Assembly (NCBI RefSeq): GCF_000002425.4
Contig: NC_037269.1
Span: 7,827,067-7,891,066, forward strand
Source of the DNA: Physcomitrium patens
Taxonomy: Eukaryota; Streptophyta; Bryopsida; Funariales; Funariaceae
Length of the DNA: 64,000 nt
Direction of reading: 5' to 3'
Shown here piece by piece: positions 12,666 through 24,859 of the stretch. A program made the position numbers and the translations under genes. The notes beneath the pieces were generated by a model that was given only the letters and a program-made list of their open reading frames with translations, did no database searches and was not told where the DNA came from. Position 1 is the first letter of the stretch; the number at the start of each line of letters is the position of its first letter.

Positions 12666-13072
12666 TATTGAAGAAATACAATAAACAAGACACAAGTAAG
12701 TAGAAATCAGTAAGGTTAGACACAAAAGAAGTGTGGAATGAGATGCCTCTCACTTCCAACATCCTTTACTTATAAGTAGATGTGACATCCATTTTGGCTA
12801 GTATTCAATTTATTTTCATCCAACTAAATCCTGGATTCCTCTTAACTTAGCCGCCACTTTAAATCCTAGCTGCCACTTTAAATCCTAGCTGCCACTTTAA
12901 ATCCTAACCACCACCTATAACCCTAGCCGCCACCTATAACCCTAGTCGCTACTTATAACCCTAGCCGCCACCTTAGTAACTTTTCTTCATCTTTTTGCTA
13001 CCTTTTGACCATCAGCAACTTATTTAAGATAATATCTTTTACTTTCTAACTTATCTTCCATTTACTTAAACA
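12666..13072 (-). repeat. 3' LTR of copia element, with seven 19-bp repeats
   Basis: This 407-bp LTR starts, on the minus strand, with TGTTTAAGTAAATGG after the purine tract AAAGTGGGAG. About 12,847-12,980 holds seven tandem units of about 19 bp of the type agccgccacctataaccct. The partner LTR has four such units. The size difference between the LTRs (57 bp) equals exactly three units. Confidence 0.82.
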
Positions 13073-14387
13073 CTCCCACTTTGGTATTCGTCAAAGGCTG
13101 ATAAACCTAATTCTTTTGTCAATTTATAATGTGTATCTTTCACCAATGCTTTTGTGAGTAAATCAGCAAGCATGTCTTCCGTTGCACAATATTTCATGTC
13201 AATTATTTCCATCTCAATCTTCTCCCGTATGAAGTCATGTTGAATGTCAATGTGTTTTTTCCTTGAATGATGCTTTGGATTCTTGCCAAAAGCAAGGCAT
13301 CCTTGATTGTCACATTTCATTGGACTTGCTTCCAATTGCACAAATCCAATGTCTTCTAAAACTTGTCTTAGCCATATTGCCTCCATTGCACTATGACTTG
13401 TTGCCATGTATTCCACCTCCATTGTAGACCTTGCAATTATTGGTTGTCTCTTGCAATTCCATGAAATTGTTCCCACTCCAATAAAGAAGACATATTCCAT
13501 TGTTGATCTTCTATCATTTGTATCTCGAGCTCAATCCGCATCATAATATCCATGCAATGTAATACTATTACCACCAAGGCGTAATTTGAAGTTCAAAGTA
13601 CCTTTTAGGTACCTCAAAATCTTCTTAATAGTTGCCCAATGAATTGGTCCAGTCTTTAACATGTATTGACTCACAACACTCACCGCATATGCAAGATCCA
13701 CCCTTGTACCAACCATTGCATACATAAGTGAGCCTACTGTTGCCTTGTATGGAACATCTTTCATTTCTTCTTCAACTTTAGCAAATTCCTCATCCGTGAG
13801 CTTCATCAACTTCAAATTTGCCTCCAAAGGTGTTCCAATGGACTTGCACTTCTTCATGTTGAACTGTTTCAATACTTCTTCAATTAACTTTTTTTGGCTC
13901 AATGTTATGATCTTCTTAGTTCGATCTCTCACAAACTCTACTCCTAAGCAATAGTGGAGCTCTTCCAAATCACTCATTTCAAATTCTTTTTCTAGCTTTG
14001 CCTTCAACTAATCCATCATTTTTAAAGTATTGGTCAAGATGATCAAATCATCAACATAAAGAATAACAATTAGCAAAAAGGTTTTTGATTGCATCATATA
14101 TATGGAATGATCAACCTCACTCCTCACAAATCCTTCATTCACAAAGAAGGTGTTGATACGTTGGTACCATGCTCTTGATGATTGCTTGAGCCTATACAAG
14201 GATTTTTTTAACTTACACACAAGGTGATGTTTGCCTTCTTTAACAAATCCTTGAGATTGATCTATGTAGATGTCTTCTTCTAATTCTCCATTCAAGAAAG
14301 CCATCTTCACATCCATTTGATGCATCTCCAAGCCCATTGCTGCCTCAATTGCCACAATAGTTCTAATGGTGGTGAATTTGGCCACAG

Positions 14388-15720
14388 TGTCATATGGCAT
14401 GATTTTCTATCTGGAAATACACCGGGTATCTAGCTGTAGAGAGTTTAGGTTTCTTTTTTATATAATGCCTTAGCTCCCAAAAACAAACTCCTTGCTTTGT
14501 ATAAAAATTCAAAATATCTTAAAATTCTTCAAAATATATTTCTTCCCGCCAAGGACCTTTTTACATCAGAATTTGAAAATTCATAAAAGCTAATCTAACC
14601 GTTCACTTTGTTTCAAATTTCTACATAAGCTAGATGCTATACTTAACATTTACCACAAAAAAAATTGAACCGTACATCTATCACCGATCGTTCGGCATCT
14701 TAGAAACTCTAGCAGGTGCACAAAACCCTAACTTACAAGCACTCGAAAACTATTTTCCTTATATCACTTAAATCCAAGCTCCAAATTACACAAAACTTAT
14801 ATAAAAAGCTTAACAACAAGATTGTACTCAATCTTGAAAATTTTGAGCTAAAACCTTATCAAATTGTCTAAGATAAAGCTCAAATCACAAGCACAAGTAA
14901 TTCGGGCTACTTACTACCCTTAGATATCAAGTGCTGACTTCAACTGCCAATATCTCCTTCATAAAAGCTTGGAATTCGATAAACAGTATGCACAAACTGT
15001 AGCCGAAAAAGTGCTCTCTTCAACTCCAGTCGCCGATCCTCGTTTGCCGTCCGTACGCGTGCGGTATGCTCAAAAGAGTGACAGTACGTCGAAAACTTAC
15101 ACCTTAACCTTGAGCGCCTATAACTTCTTCATATAAACTCCAAATGACACAAATTTTGCACCAAAACCATATCCAAAGACCTAAACCTTCTGACCCTAGC
15201 CTCAAAAACTCGAATGGCCTCGAGAAACTAACCCTAATCCCTAATATGGCCTCGGGCAGCCTCCTCAAAGCCCATTGGTCAAGATTTTTGACCAATAGGA
15301 ATGGAGATTTTTATTTTTCATCTCCATTCATCTATATTGGTGCCCTAATTCCTCCCTTTGCTACCAAAATCCTTCTTCAATCCTTTTTCTTATAAGATTT
15401 ACATAATAGATGCTCTAAATACCAAATAAAAGAACCAAAATAATTTTTTAAATGTCACCAATGTCTAACAAAGGTGACTTTAAATATTTAGAAGTTACTA
15501 TCAACCAAAACCAATCTTAAAAACCACTATCAAAAGAAATTAAATTTATACAAATTCTATAGTAATCTTTTTAAACACCCTCTTCTCAAAGTAATAATCA
15601 AATTATATTCTACAACCAACTAAAATCTACTAACATGGCTCTTACCATGATACTTAATAATTTAAATATTAAGTACATAATTACATTATTTTCATATAGT
15701 AGTCGAACCACAACCTGACA
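14388..15720 (+). repeat. E1: solo-LTR-like repeat inside the copia RT
   Basis: A repeat of about 1.33 kb starts TGTC and ends GACA. It shares long blocks with 33,410-34,665 (+) and 42,669-43,916 (-), for example around accctaatccctaatatggc and ctcgggcagcctcct. It interrupts the copia reverse transcriptase region. No matching internal region or second LTR was found in the window, so solo LTR is the best reading; a non-autonomous element is possible. It is the least AT-enriched of the three copies. Confidence 0.75.
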
Positions 15721-18700
15721 ACGGGAGTAAATCTCTCATTGGAATCAACACCAGCAACTTGTAAGTAGCCTTTGGCTACCAATCTTGCCTTATACCTCAC
15801 AACATTGCCCATTGCATCCCTCTTTGTTCTAAACACCCACTTACAACCAATTGAAGCTTGATTTGGTGGAAGTTGAGTCAATTCTCATGTTCCATTGTCC
15901 ATAAGTGATTTCTATTCTTCTTCCACAGCATTCTCCCACTTCATAGCATCCGTGGACTTCATTGCATCACATAAACTCAACAGATCAGCAAGAAGTGCAA
16001 CATTGGCATGTTCTTTACTTACTTGAAGAAAAATGTGGTCCTTCCACCATTCACCACGTTGTTTTCTATCTCTCAAAGGATATCTCTTTTCATTTAAAGA
16101 AGAATCAACTTGTTGCACTCCATGGTCACCTCCAACCTTCTTTTCTTTTGAAGATAGTCTTTTTTCACTCAAAGATTCATAATCCTCATCACCATCATCA
16201 TCAACATCTTCATGCTCTTCATTGCTGGTCTTAGCAATTGTAGATGCCTTCTTATCCACCTTCTTTGCCTCTTCATCTTCATTTCTACCTTTACAACCAT
16301 CATTATCTTTGTCTTCTTCCTTCTTTGCTGAATTTGAAGATGTGTCCACAAATACACCATTATTTCCACTTGGACACATCTCTAAGTGCTCACAAGCATT
16401 CTTGTTCTCCAAAAACTCAACATCACGACTTTTGATGATCTTTTTAGTCTCCACATACATGAGCCTATAAGCCTTTGTACCTTCACAATATCCAACAAAT
16501 ACACATTTTGTACCTTTTGTATCAAATTTTGATCTCATACAATCAGATATCTTTGCATATGCTATGCATCTAAAGGTCCTCATGTGAGAAACACAAGGTT
16601 TTCTTCCACTCCAAGCTTCTTCCGGCGTCATTGATGTAAGTGCACTTGTAGGACACCTATTTCTTATGTATACTGCATTCACCACTGCTTCCGCCCAAAA
16701 TTCATGTCCAAGGTGTTGTACATGAAGTATACTCCTTGTCATCTCTACAATGGTCCGATTTGCTCTTTCAGCAATTCCATTTTGTTGAGGAATGTAAGGA
16801 GTGGAGGTTTGTCTTGTAATACCATGCAACTTTAAGAAATCATAGAATAGCTTTGACATATATTCACCTCCATTGTCCATATGCAATAACTTAATTTTAC
16901 ATTCACATTGCTTCTCCACAAGTGCCTTAAACTCCTTAAACCTTGTAAAACACTCATTCATTGCTTTGAGGATGAAAATCCATACTTTTCTTGAAAAGTC
17001 ATCAATGAATGTAACAAAATACCTTGCACCTCCTATTGATGGCATCCTCATAGGTCCACAAACATTAGAATGGACAATCTCTAATAACTTGGTTGCACGT
17101 GTTGCAACTCTACTTGGAAATGAGGCCTTTTGTTGTTTGCCTTGGATACAACCTTCATAAGTAAGTGTCATAGCATTGTGGCTTATATGACCAAGATCTA
17201 AGCCACTTACCATGGATTGGAGCTCCTTCATGCTCATGGCATTCAAATGACCAAGGTGTTGATGCCAAATGCCAAACTTGTCTTGATCTTGAGAAAATTC
17301 AGCAAATGCTGCCACTTCAACTTCATTCGCCTTCTTACACTTGATGAAGTAGAAGTTGCCATCTCTAAAGCCCTTTGTAATATGATTTCTTTCCAATGTC
17401 TTCACAAAACACCCATTCTTATCAAATTGTACTTTACAATCATGTCAAACAAGTATACTCACCGAAAAGAGGTTTTTCTTCATCTTTGGCACATGTAAGA
17501 CGTCTTTCAATCTGATCCTCTTGGTTTGGTCTTTTACAAAAATCTCTATAATAATAGAGCCCATTCTAATAGCTTGTACTATGCCATTGTCTCCCATGAA
17601 AATATTTGTTGTTGAAATCTCTTCATAAGTGTCAAATGAACACTTGTATGGAGTCATGTGCTTGGTGGCACCAGAATCAATGATCCACTTGGACATGGCA
17701 ACCATGGAAGTGCCTTCACTTGCCATGAATGCATAATCATCACCTCCATATTCATTACAAGTATTGTTTACTTTTTTTCTATCTCATTTCTTAGCCTTGT
17801 AGCAATTTCGAGCAAAGTGACCTGGTTTCCACAAAAGAAGCAAGTTCTCTCATTGCTACATTGGTTGGAATGACTCTCCTTGCCTTGCCTTGAAAAGAGA
17901 GCCAAATCCTGACTTTCGGGCTCTTTTTCTTTCCTCTTGGTCACTTCATGGGCAAGTCTAGCAGTGACATAATCCGTTGTGAGTTCTTTTACTTTGATGG
18001 ATTTCAATGCCACAATGAGGTAGTTGAAGGACTTGGAAAGGCTCATAAGCAAGGTTATGACAATATCACTCTCTTTTAAAGACTTGTCAACAATTGGAAG
18101 TTGATTAGCAAGAACTTTTAGCTTGTTGATATGAGCCATGAGGTCTTCACCTTCTTCTATCTTGCAAGTGAAGAATTTCCTTCTTGTGAAGATGATATTG
18201 GACAATTTTTTTCTCTCATATATGTTGCAAAGAGTCTTCCATGCTTCTGCTGGTCTTTTGCAAGAGATGATGTGAGAAAAATTGGCTTCATCCAAATTAA
18301 TGGCAATCATTTCAAAAGCCTTCTTTTCTCGTCTTGTGAAGTCCTTCCTCTCTTTAGCATCAGCATGCATGCTTGGAGGCTCTTCACTTTCATCAACAAT
18401 ATCCCAAAGGTCCAAAGACGCCAACAAAAGTTCCATTTTGACCTTCCAATGATAGAAATTATCACCTCTAAACTTCTCAATCAGTCTCAAACCTTCACCC
18501 TCACTTGAAGCCATGTCTTAGAAGAGGTCTATCAAAAAATATCAAAAAAAAGAGTCTTTATGTGTTTAAAATCACGAAAATAATTTTGTACTAACAAAAT
18601 CTCAGAATGCCCTCTTGTGAACAAGTGAATGTTTCTTCACTCCAAACACTCCCAAATCAACTTTTGAAGCTTCTAACAAGTATGTGAACTCCTATCAACC

Positions 18701-18996
18701 TCACCATCTAGTTCTTCCACTCATAAAACTTACTTTCTCACCACAAAATCAAAGACACTATCAAGGTCTTTTTATAAGGTCTTAATCACTCAATCCTAAG
18801 AGTTAAGAACCTTCAAACTGATGTAAGAGATTTATAAGGCCCAAATCAGAACTTCCATAAGTCAAAACACTAGATTATATCATACAATCTCTAACATCAG
18901 TAAATACCATAAGATCTATTCCACACAAGATCAACAACAAGCAAATGACTTCAACTTACTTGAATAGCACAACAAAGTGTGTGTCGGTCCATAACC

Positions 18997-19346
18997 TATT
19001 GAAGAAACACAATAAGCAAGACACAAGTAAGTAGAAATTAGGAAGGTTAGATACAAAAGAAGTATGGAATGAGATGCCTCTTACTTCCAACACCTTTTAC
19101 TTATAGGTAGACATTACATCCATTTTGGCTAGTATTCAACTTACTTTCATCTAACTAAACCCTAGATTCTTCTTAACCTAGCTGCCATTTTAAATCTTAG
19201 CCACCACTTTAAACCCTAACCACCACCTATAACCCTAGCCGCCACCTTGATAACTTTCCTTCATCCTATTGCTGCCCTTGGACCATTAACAACTTATCTA
19301 AGATAATATATTTTATCTTTTACTTTATCCTCCATTTACTTTAACA
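18997..19346 (-). repeat. 5' LTR of copia element, with four 19-bp repeats
   Basis: A 350-bp copy of the LTR at 12,666-13,072, with four units of the internal 19-bp repeat near 19,168-19,245. On the minus strand it starts TGTTAAAGTAAATGG. The A2 protease sequence resumes immediately to its right. Confidence 0.82.
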
Positions 19347-22300
19347 TACGGATAGCCAATAATATATATGGGGAGTTATATCATGCTTGCCTGGATGTAA
19401 AAATTTTAATTGGTGATGTTGAAATGGAACAAAATTTTTTTCTTCAAGATACAACATCTTATCCTCCTATTTTGGAACAACCATATATTATTGCAACTCG
19501 GATAGAAACAAAGGTATTTGATGATGGTTCAGCTTATGCATGAATTTGTAGTGAGAATGGGAGGAAGGCAGTATAGTTTTTGATTGTGCCTCCAAATCAT
19601 GAGTAGAATCGAGACAAATTGAGAAAAAATCCATTGCCAAGGGTTGTTGAAGAATTCAAGGATTTTTTGGGAGTACCACTATAAAACAAGATTATAGAGA
19701 TACAGAAAGAGAGGTACTCTTATAAGATGTAGGTGCCTTTAATAGAGGATTTATTAATATTTTTGAAAATGGAAGCATTATGTATAAGAAGATTGATGAC
19801 TTAAAAAGAAAAGAAAGAAAGAAATTAAGTACTATTAAAAAAAAATTATATAAATTAAGAATATTAGAAGATAATGAAAAGATTATTAATATTTATGAAG
19901 AAAATGGACTGAAGGATCTTTTGGAATTGATTGCGTCTATTGGATTAGGTAATAATGATAAATTTATACCAATTCATTCAAGTGAAGTTTATGATATAAT
20001 TGAATCTTTTCAAGCATCAAAGGTTATAGTTGAGATAAAATATAAGACAATAGATAAGAAAGTTAAACCAGTTATCGGACCTTTGCTAGAAGATTTTAAA
20101 GAACAAATGAAAAAAGCATCAAGAGAAAGGAGCTTGAGAGATTCAAAGAATATTGGTCACTAGTTTACTAGAGAGACTTTTGAAGAATTAAAGATTGGTT
20201 CTGATGGTTCTTTATTACCAGAGGAAATTACCTGCTTCAAAGAGATGTTGGCAAAATAAGGTAGAATATTTGCCTTTGAATCTTATAAAATTATGTGTGT
20301 AGATCCAAATATCGTAACACCTATGGTTGTTTTCACTGTACCACATGTACCTTGGAATCTAAGACCAATTTTAGTACCAAGGATACATTTACGAAGCTTG
20401 ATAGAATTATTAAAAAAAAAGATAAAGATGAAGATTTTGGAGCCCTTTTTTGCACCATATTCTAGTTGATGGTTTACAGGGCCTAAGAAAAATGGGTCAT
20501 TATATTTTATTCAAGATATGCAACTAGTGAATGTAGTAACTATCAAGAATACAGGAATTGGGCCTACAGTAGATGAATTTATTGAGGCATTTGCAAGAAG
20601 GGCAATCTATTCAATGGGTGATTTGTATTTGGGCTATGACCAATTTCAACTTGCAGAAGAAAATAGAGATATGACAATGATGAGAACACCACTTGGATTG
20701 GTTACAATGTGTACTCTTCTTCAAGGTGCAACCAACTCAGTTGCGCATATGATGAATGGAATGAATAAGGTATTGTGAGATTTTATTCCAGAGAAGACCA
20801 TGTCTTTTTTAGATGATATTCTTATAAAGTGGTGCAAAGAAGAAGATAAAGATGAAACTTTAGATAAGAGGGGGTGTCGCAAGTATGTTGCTAATTATAT
20901 ATAAGATTGTAAAAAAATATTGACTTGGCTTAGAGAAATTCATCTTATATTATTGGGTACAAAATCTACATTTGGAGTACAAGAGGTTGTGATTGTTGGA
21001 TATTTGTGTGGATTTTATGGAAGAAAATGAGATCCAACTAAGGTTGATGTGATTGAAAGAATGAAAGAAGATTGTAGTTCTTTAATAGAGGTTCGTAGGT
21101 TTTTAGGTATATGTATATTTTATTGTATTTAAATTCCTCATTATGCACACATAGCGGATCCATTATATGAACTATTACGCAAGGGCTATCAATTTAAATG
21201 GAAAAAAAAGCATGTTAAAGTAATATAAAGACTAAAGAAATTATTGATATTGCCTCCAATGTTGAGAAAAATTGATTATAAGTGTAATAGATCAGTGATT
21301 CCTACTGTGGATACTCGTCTGATTGCCATTGGATGGGTTGTAGGTCAAGATGACTGGAATGGATACAAATTTGCAGTACAATTTAGAGCTAAAGTTTTAA
21401 GTATTTTCCAACGTGCATATTCATAAGTGAAAAGGGAACTATGGGGAGTTGTTTCAGCTATGAAAGTTGAAAAGAATTATTTGATTGGAGCTATGGTGGT
21501 AATTAAAATAGATTGTTTGCCTTTATTTGGAATGATTACCAATTGTACAACACCAAATATTGCAATGTTGAGATGTATTGCTTATATCAAATCACTAAAT
21601 CCAAAATTTAGGCATGTTGCGAGAAAAGACAATCTGGTAGCTATGGATGTGTGGAAAAGATCACTACAGATCGAAGAGAATTGGATGCACATGAAGCTTT
21701 TGATTTTTTTAAGAGATGTGGAATCAAATTATCATTGACTACTACTTATAATCCAGAGGAGAATGCAAAGAGTGAACGTGGGCATCCACCAATTGTAAAA
21801 GCCTCAGTTAAAGCTTGTAATGGAAGAGTGAAAGAATGGCCTCGACTTTTACCTTATGCATTATAGGTTGATCAAACAACACATAGTTTGGTGACAAAAT
21901 GTATGCTAGTGGAACTTATGACAGGTCAAAAATCAATTATGCCAGTTGAAGAAAATGTGCCAACTTGGAGTATACTATCATGTGAAGATGGATTGACAAG
22001 AGAGGAATTATTAGCCATGAGAATCTAGCAATTTGAACAAAGATTAGAAGATGTGGAACTACCTTTAAAAAGATTACAAAAGATAAGATTAGGAAATAAG
22101 ACTCGATTTAACAAGCAACATCAATTGAGACCTAGAGCAATTGAAGAAGGTGATTGGATACTTGTTTATGATAGCAGTCTGGATAACCAACATACTACTT
22201 TGCAGAAGTTTTCGAAACATTGGTTTGAACCATATGTAGTAGTAACGGTTCATGATAATCCCACATATTCATGAAAGGAGTTAGATAGTACGAGGTTGAA

Positions 22301-22534
22301 GTTACCTATTGCAAGAAAGCGAGTGAAGATTTTTAAAAGACAAGATAGACAAATCAATATGGAGGATTATGCTAAAAATATTGGTATTTTTGAAGAAGAC
22401 AATTGTTTTGAAGAGGATGGTGAAAATAAAAATGAAGGATTTGATGAAGGAAATGAAGAAATGGTGTGATGCCAATTATGACATATGGTTCATTTGGCGT
22501 ATGTTGGAGGATGCACAAGTTAATAGGGGGTTGA

Positions 22535-23857
22535 TGTTGTAATGTAATACAACTATATAAAAAAATTATAATCAAAATTGAATTTCTAATTAATATTTAA
22601 TTATCTTAGTTTAATTATAATTTAAAGTATCTAAACATGGCTTTTATAAAAGCCTCTTAGGTTATTTTCTTATCTTAATAATTAGTAGGTTGAAGGTTAG
22701 TTAATAATTTTACCTTCTAGGTTGTAGAGACTCTTCTACTACCTTAGAAAGACCATAAATTGATAAAATCTGATTAGAAGAGGTAAATAATTAATATATT
22801 TGGTACTAAGATTAAGTTGAGAGTAGGATTGGGCTACAAAATCCTTAAGATAGAATAGATTGATATTCGAGGGTCGACCGTTTGTGAGACAGGGTTGAAA
22901 TCAAACCTTTGGCCACTAAAACGACGGCTTAGGGCAAAATAGGATTTCATTCAAAGATCGGAAGTTAGGATCTCAAAGCTAGCTTGAATTTCTTTCCAAA
23001 GATATAAGAATTGCTTTGAGAGGGTTTCAAAGAACTTAGCAATTGTTATTCAAAGTCAAGGTTTGTATCAGTGATTTGAATTTTATATAATATAATTAGG
23101 GCTAGCAATTTTGGCTAGTTCATGCAATTGGCATGACATATATAATTAAAAATTTGATATTATTTGGATCATTGAGTGTGCTTAGTGTATACAAAATTTT
23201 GTGATAATCTAACGGCATGGTTTAGAGATATCTAGTTTTTAGCACAAGAGGATTTTAGAAGGTAGCAGTTTGAGGTTGGATGGGGTTTCTATAATATCTG
23301 AAGATCTATCAATTGGATTAAGGTAAAAACTAGCATGGTATTGGAAGACTTAAAGATCAAGCTACACACCAATTTTGAGATAAAGTTAACGGTTGGAAAG
23401 GGAGAAATCATTGTTGGAATCTTTGCTTTACTTTTTAAGTTGGCGGCCGAGTGACATTAGTGCAATTTTTGGAGGTTTTCTCACAATCTGTAATTTGGAT
23501 TGGACTAAAAATTCTTGAGCATTTAGAAGACTTGCATTGACAATTGTATGCAAAATTCCACATCAAGTGGACGGTTAGATTGGACGTTATAGCTTGTTAA
23601 AGCTCACTAATTAGGATTGGAGTTTATAAGAAAAATCTAAATTGCTTAACTATGAAAGTAACAAGGTAATTGAGATTTATGTATAGTTAAGACTAATAAG
23701 AATAGTGTTTTAAGCACTTTTGAATTGAAATTCAGATTATATTCTTCTCACATGGATAAAACTTATTAGAGTTTTTTGGCTACTTGTGAAACATAATCTC
23801 ACCTTCCACAGCTAAGTACCTGCAACATTCTTGAGCAAAACAACACGTAGTACAACA
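22535..23857 (+). repeat. 3' LTR of A2
   Basis: A 1,323-bp repeat starts TGTTGTAATG after the purine tract aataggggg and ends AGTACAACA. It pairs with 9,771-10,942. It is followed by acgtg at 23,858, the same five bases that follow the A1 LTR. Confidence 0.88.
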
Positions 23858-24230
23858 ACGTGAAAGAAGTGTACCAATAAATCTAACTTGTGATTTTGGA
23901 GTCAGATACCTTTGAGGTTTAAGTTCAATCACAAGTTGTATTTGATTGATAAATCCTTGAAATTTGGATCTTATACCATCAAACTTCTTGGGCTAGGCAA
24001 CTCTTGGTTTTTTAACACTTAAAGGATGTTCCATCATAGGTGGAAGGACATGATTTGGTACAGATATTGAAGCAGCTTTAATCATCTCTATATCCTCATT
24101 TCCTACCATTCTTCTTGATCCTTGTAGTGGTAAGTTAAGTTGATGTATTGCAAGCATCAACTTCCTCAATTATTCTTGTATTTGTACTATTGCAATCTTC
24201 ATTTCAACTAGCTCTACTATAATAGCACTC
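23858..24230 (-). mobile_element. B4: gag scrap of a chromovirus-like element
   Basis: Read on the minus strand, this piece gives a capsid-like gag segment with PKKFDG, FQGFINQIQL and RFIGTLL, a pattern known from fungal-type Ty3/gypsy gag proteins. Assignment to family B is inferred from that resemblance, since no other gag of B is present for comparison. It is cut by the A2 insertion on its left and has a few breaks. Confidence 0.6.
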
Positions 24231-24339
24231 CAAAAAAATTATCTAATACTACTCAAGATAAGTAAAAGAAAGGACTTGAGGATAAAGAAAATATTAAGAA
24301 TAATATTAATTTACAAGAGGATATTTTGTAACTTCTTTT

Positions 24340-24859
24340 ATGGTTATGTCTTATCATGAAAAAGGGATAGTCTACTTTTAATCAAGACAAGATAGGATTA
24401 AGGCCTTGTATCTTCTTTTAAGAAGCATATACACTACTTGTGAGCTTTGGTGAGGCTCGAACTCTTGATCTCTTAAAGCAAGTTATCCTAGAGATAAAAA
24501 TTATTCAGTATATTTTTTATTTATTTTCTTGTTATTTTTCTAACCTTCATATCTTACTCATAGTAATTCGGATTTATATGTTTCTTTTACCTTTGAAAAG
24601 ATAAAATAAAATGACTTTTTTTATAATATATTTTTTATTTTTTTCTTTTTTCTTTCTATTAGGTAAAAACTTAATGAATAGATTGTGACTAGTTTTGTGG
24701 TATATAGTCACTTAATTACACTTGTTTCATTTATTTTTGAATTTATTTTTTTTATTCTGATTGATGCTACTTTTACTTCACACCACCAATTATAAGCAGA
24801 TTTTAATTGAGGCCATTTTATAATTGAATTAAAGAGTGAATTTTATACTTACACATTAC
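24340..24859. repeat. Left arm of an inverted repeat around C1
   Basis: This stretch of about 500 bp recurs in reverse complement at about 29,341-29,830. Shared landmarks are aggattaaggcc, gtgagctttggtgaggctcgaact, gtaattcggattta and ttgaggccattttataatt. Similarity runs right up to the edge of the C1 body. The family is unknown: it could be terminal inverted repeats of a DNA or fold-back element, or two copies of one repeat in opposite orientation. Confidence 0.65.

Larger units (their letters stand above)
12666..19346 (-). mobile_element. Ty1/copia LTR retrotransposon nested in A2
   Basis: On the minus strand the order is 5' LTR (18,997-19,346), gag (about 17,770-18,510, UBN2-type, starting MASSEGEGLRLIEKFRGDNF, with a CFFCG knuckle near its end), protease (about 17,445-17,730, WIIDSGATKHMT), integrase (about 15,910-17,400, WHQHLGHLN and HMDNGGEYMS), reverse transcriptase (about 13,990-15,880, ILYVDDLIIL), RNase H (about 13,070-13,500, STMEVEYMA), a purine tract and 3' LTR (12,666-13,072). 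Integrase before RT marks Ty1/copia. It is broken in roughly ten places and carries the E1 insertion in the RT region. Its flanks match adjacent positions of A1's protease, which proves insertion into A2. The LTRs differ by roughly one base in ten. Confidence 0.92.
9771..23857 (+). mobile_element. A2: Ty3/gypsy LTR retrotransposon, full span, interrupted by copia
   Basis: The 5' LTR (9,771-10,942) has lost its first 150 or so bases to the neighbouring B element; the 3' LTR is 22,535-23,857. Between them, in order: a short leader with a TGG-initial primer-site candidate near 10,947; gag remnants with a CCHC-like knuckle (about 11,555-11,600); a protease start (about 12,480-12,660); a 6.7-kb copia insertion; then the rest of protease, RT (about 20,330-21,130), RNase H (about 21,290-21,640) and integrase (about 21,650-22,330). 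It is homologous to A1 throughout. The coding part is heavily decayed, with dozens of breaks and strong loss of C and G. After the 3' LTR comes acgtg, then B4. Confidence 0.88.

Noticed and set aside
12840-12990. Telomere-like CCCTA(A) motifs in the copia LTR
   Set aside because: The real period is 19 bp with a ccgccacc core, not the 7-bp plant telomere unit.
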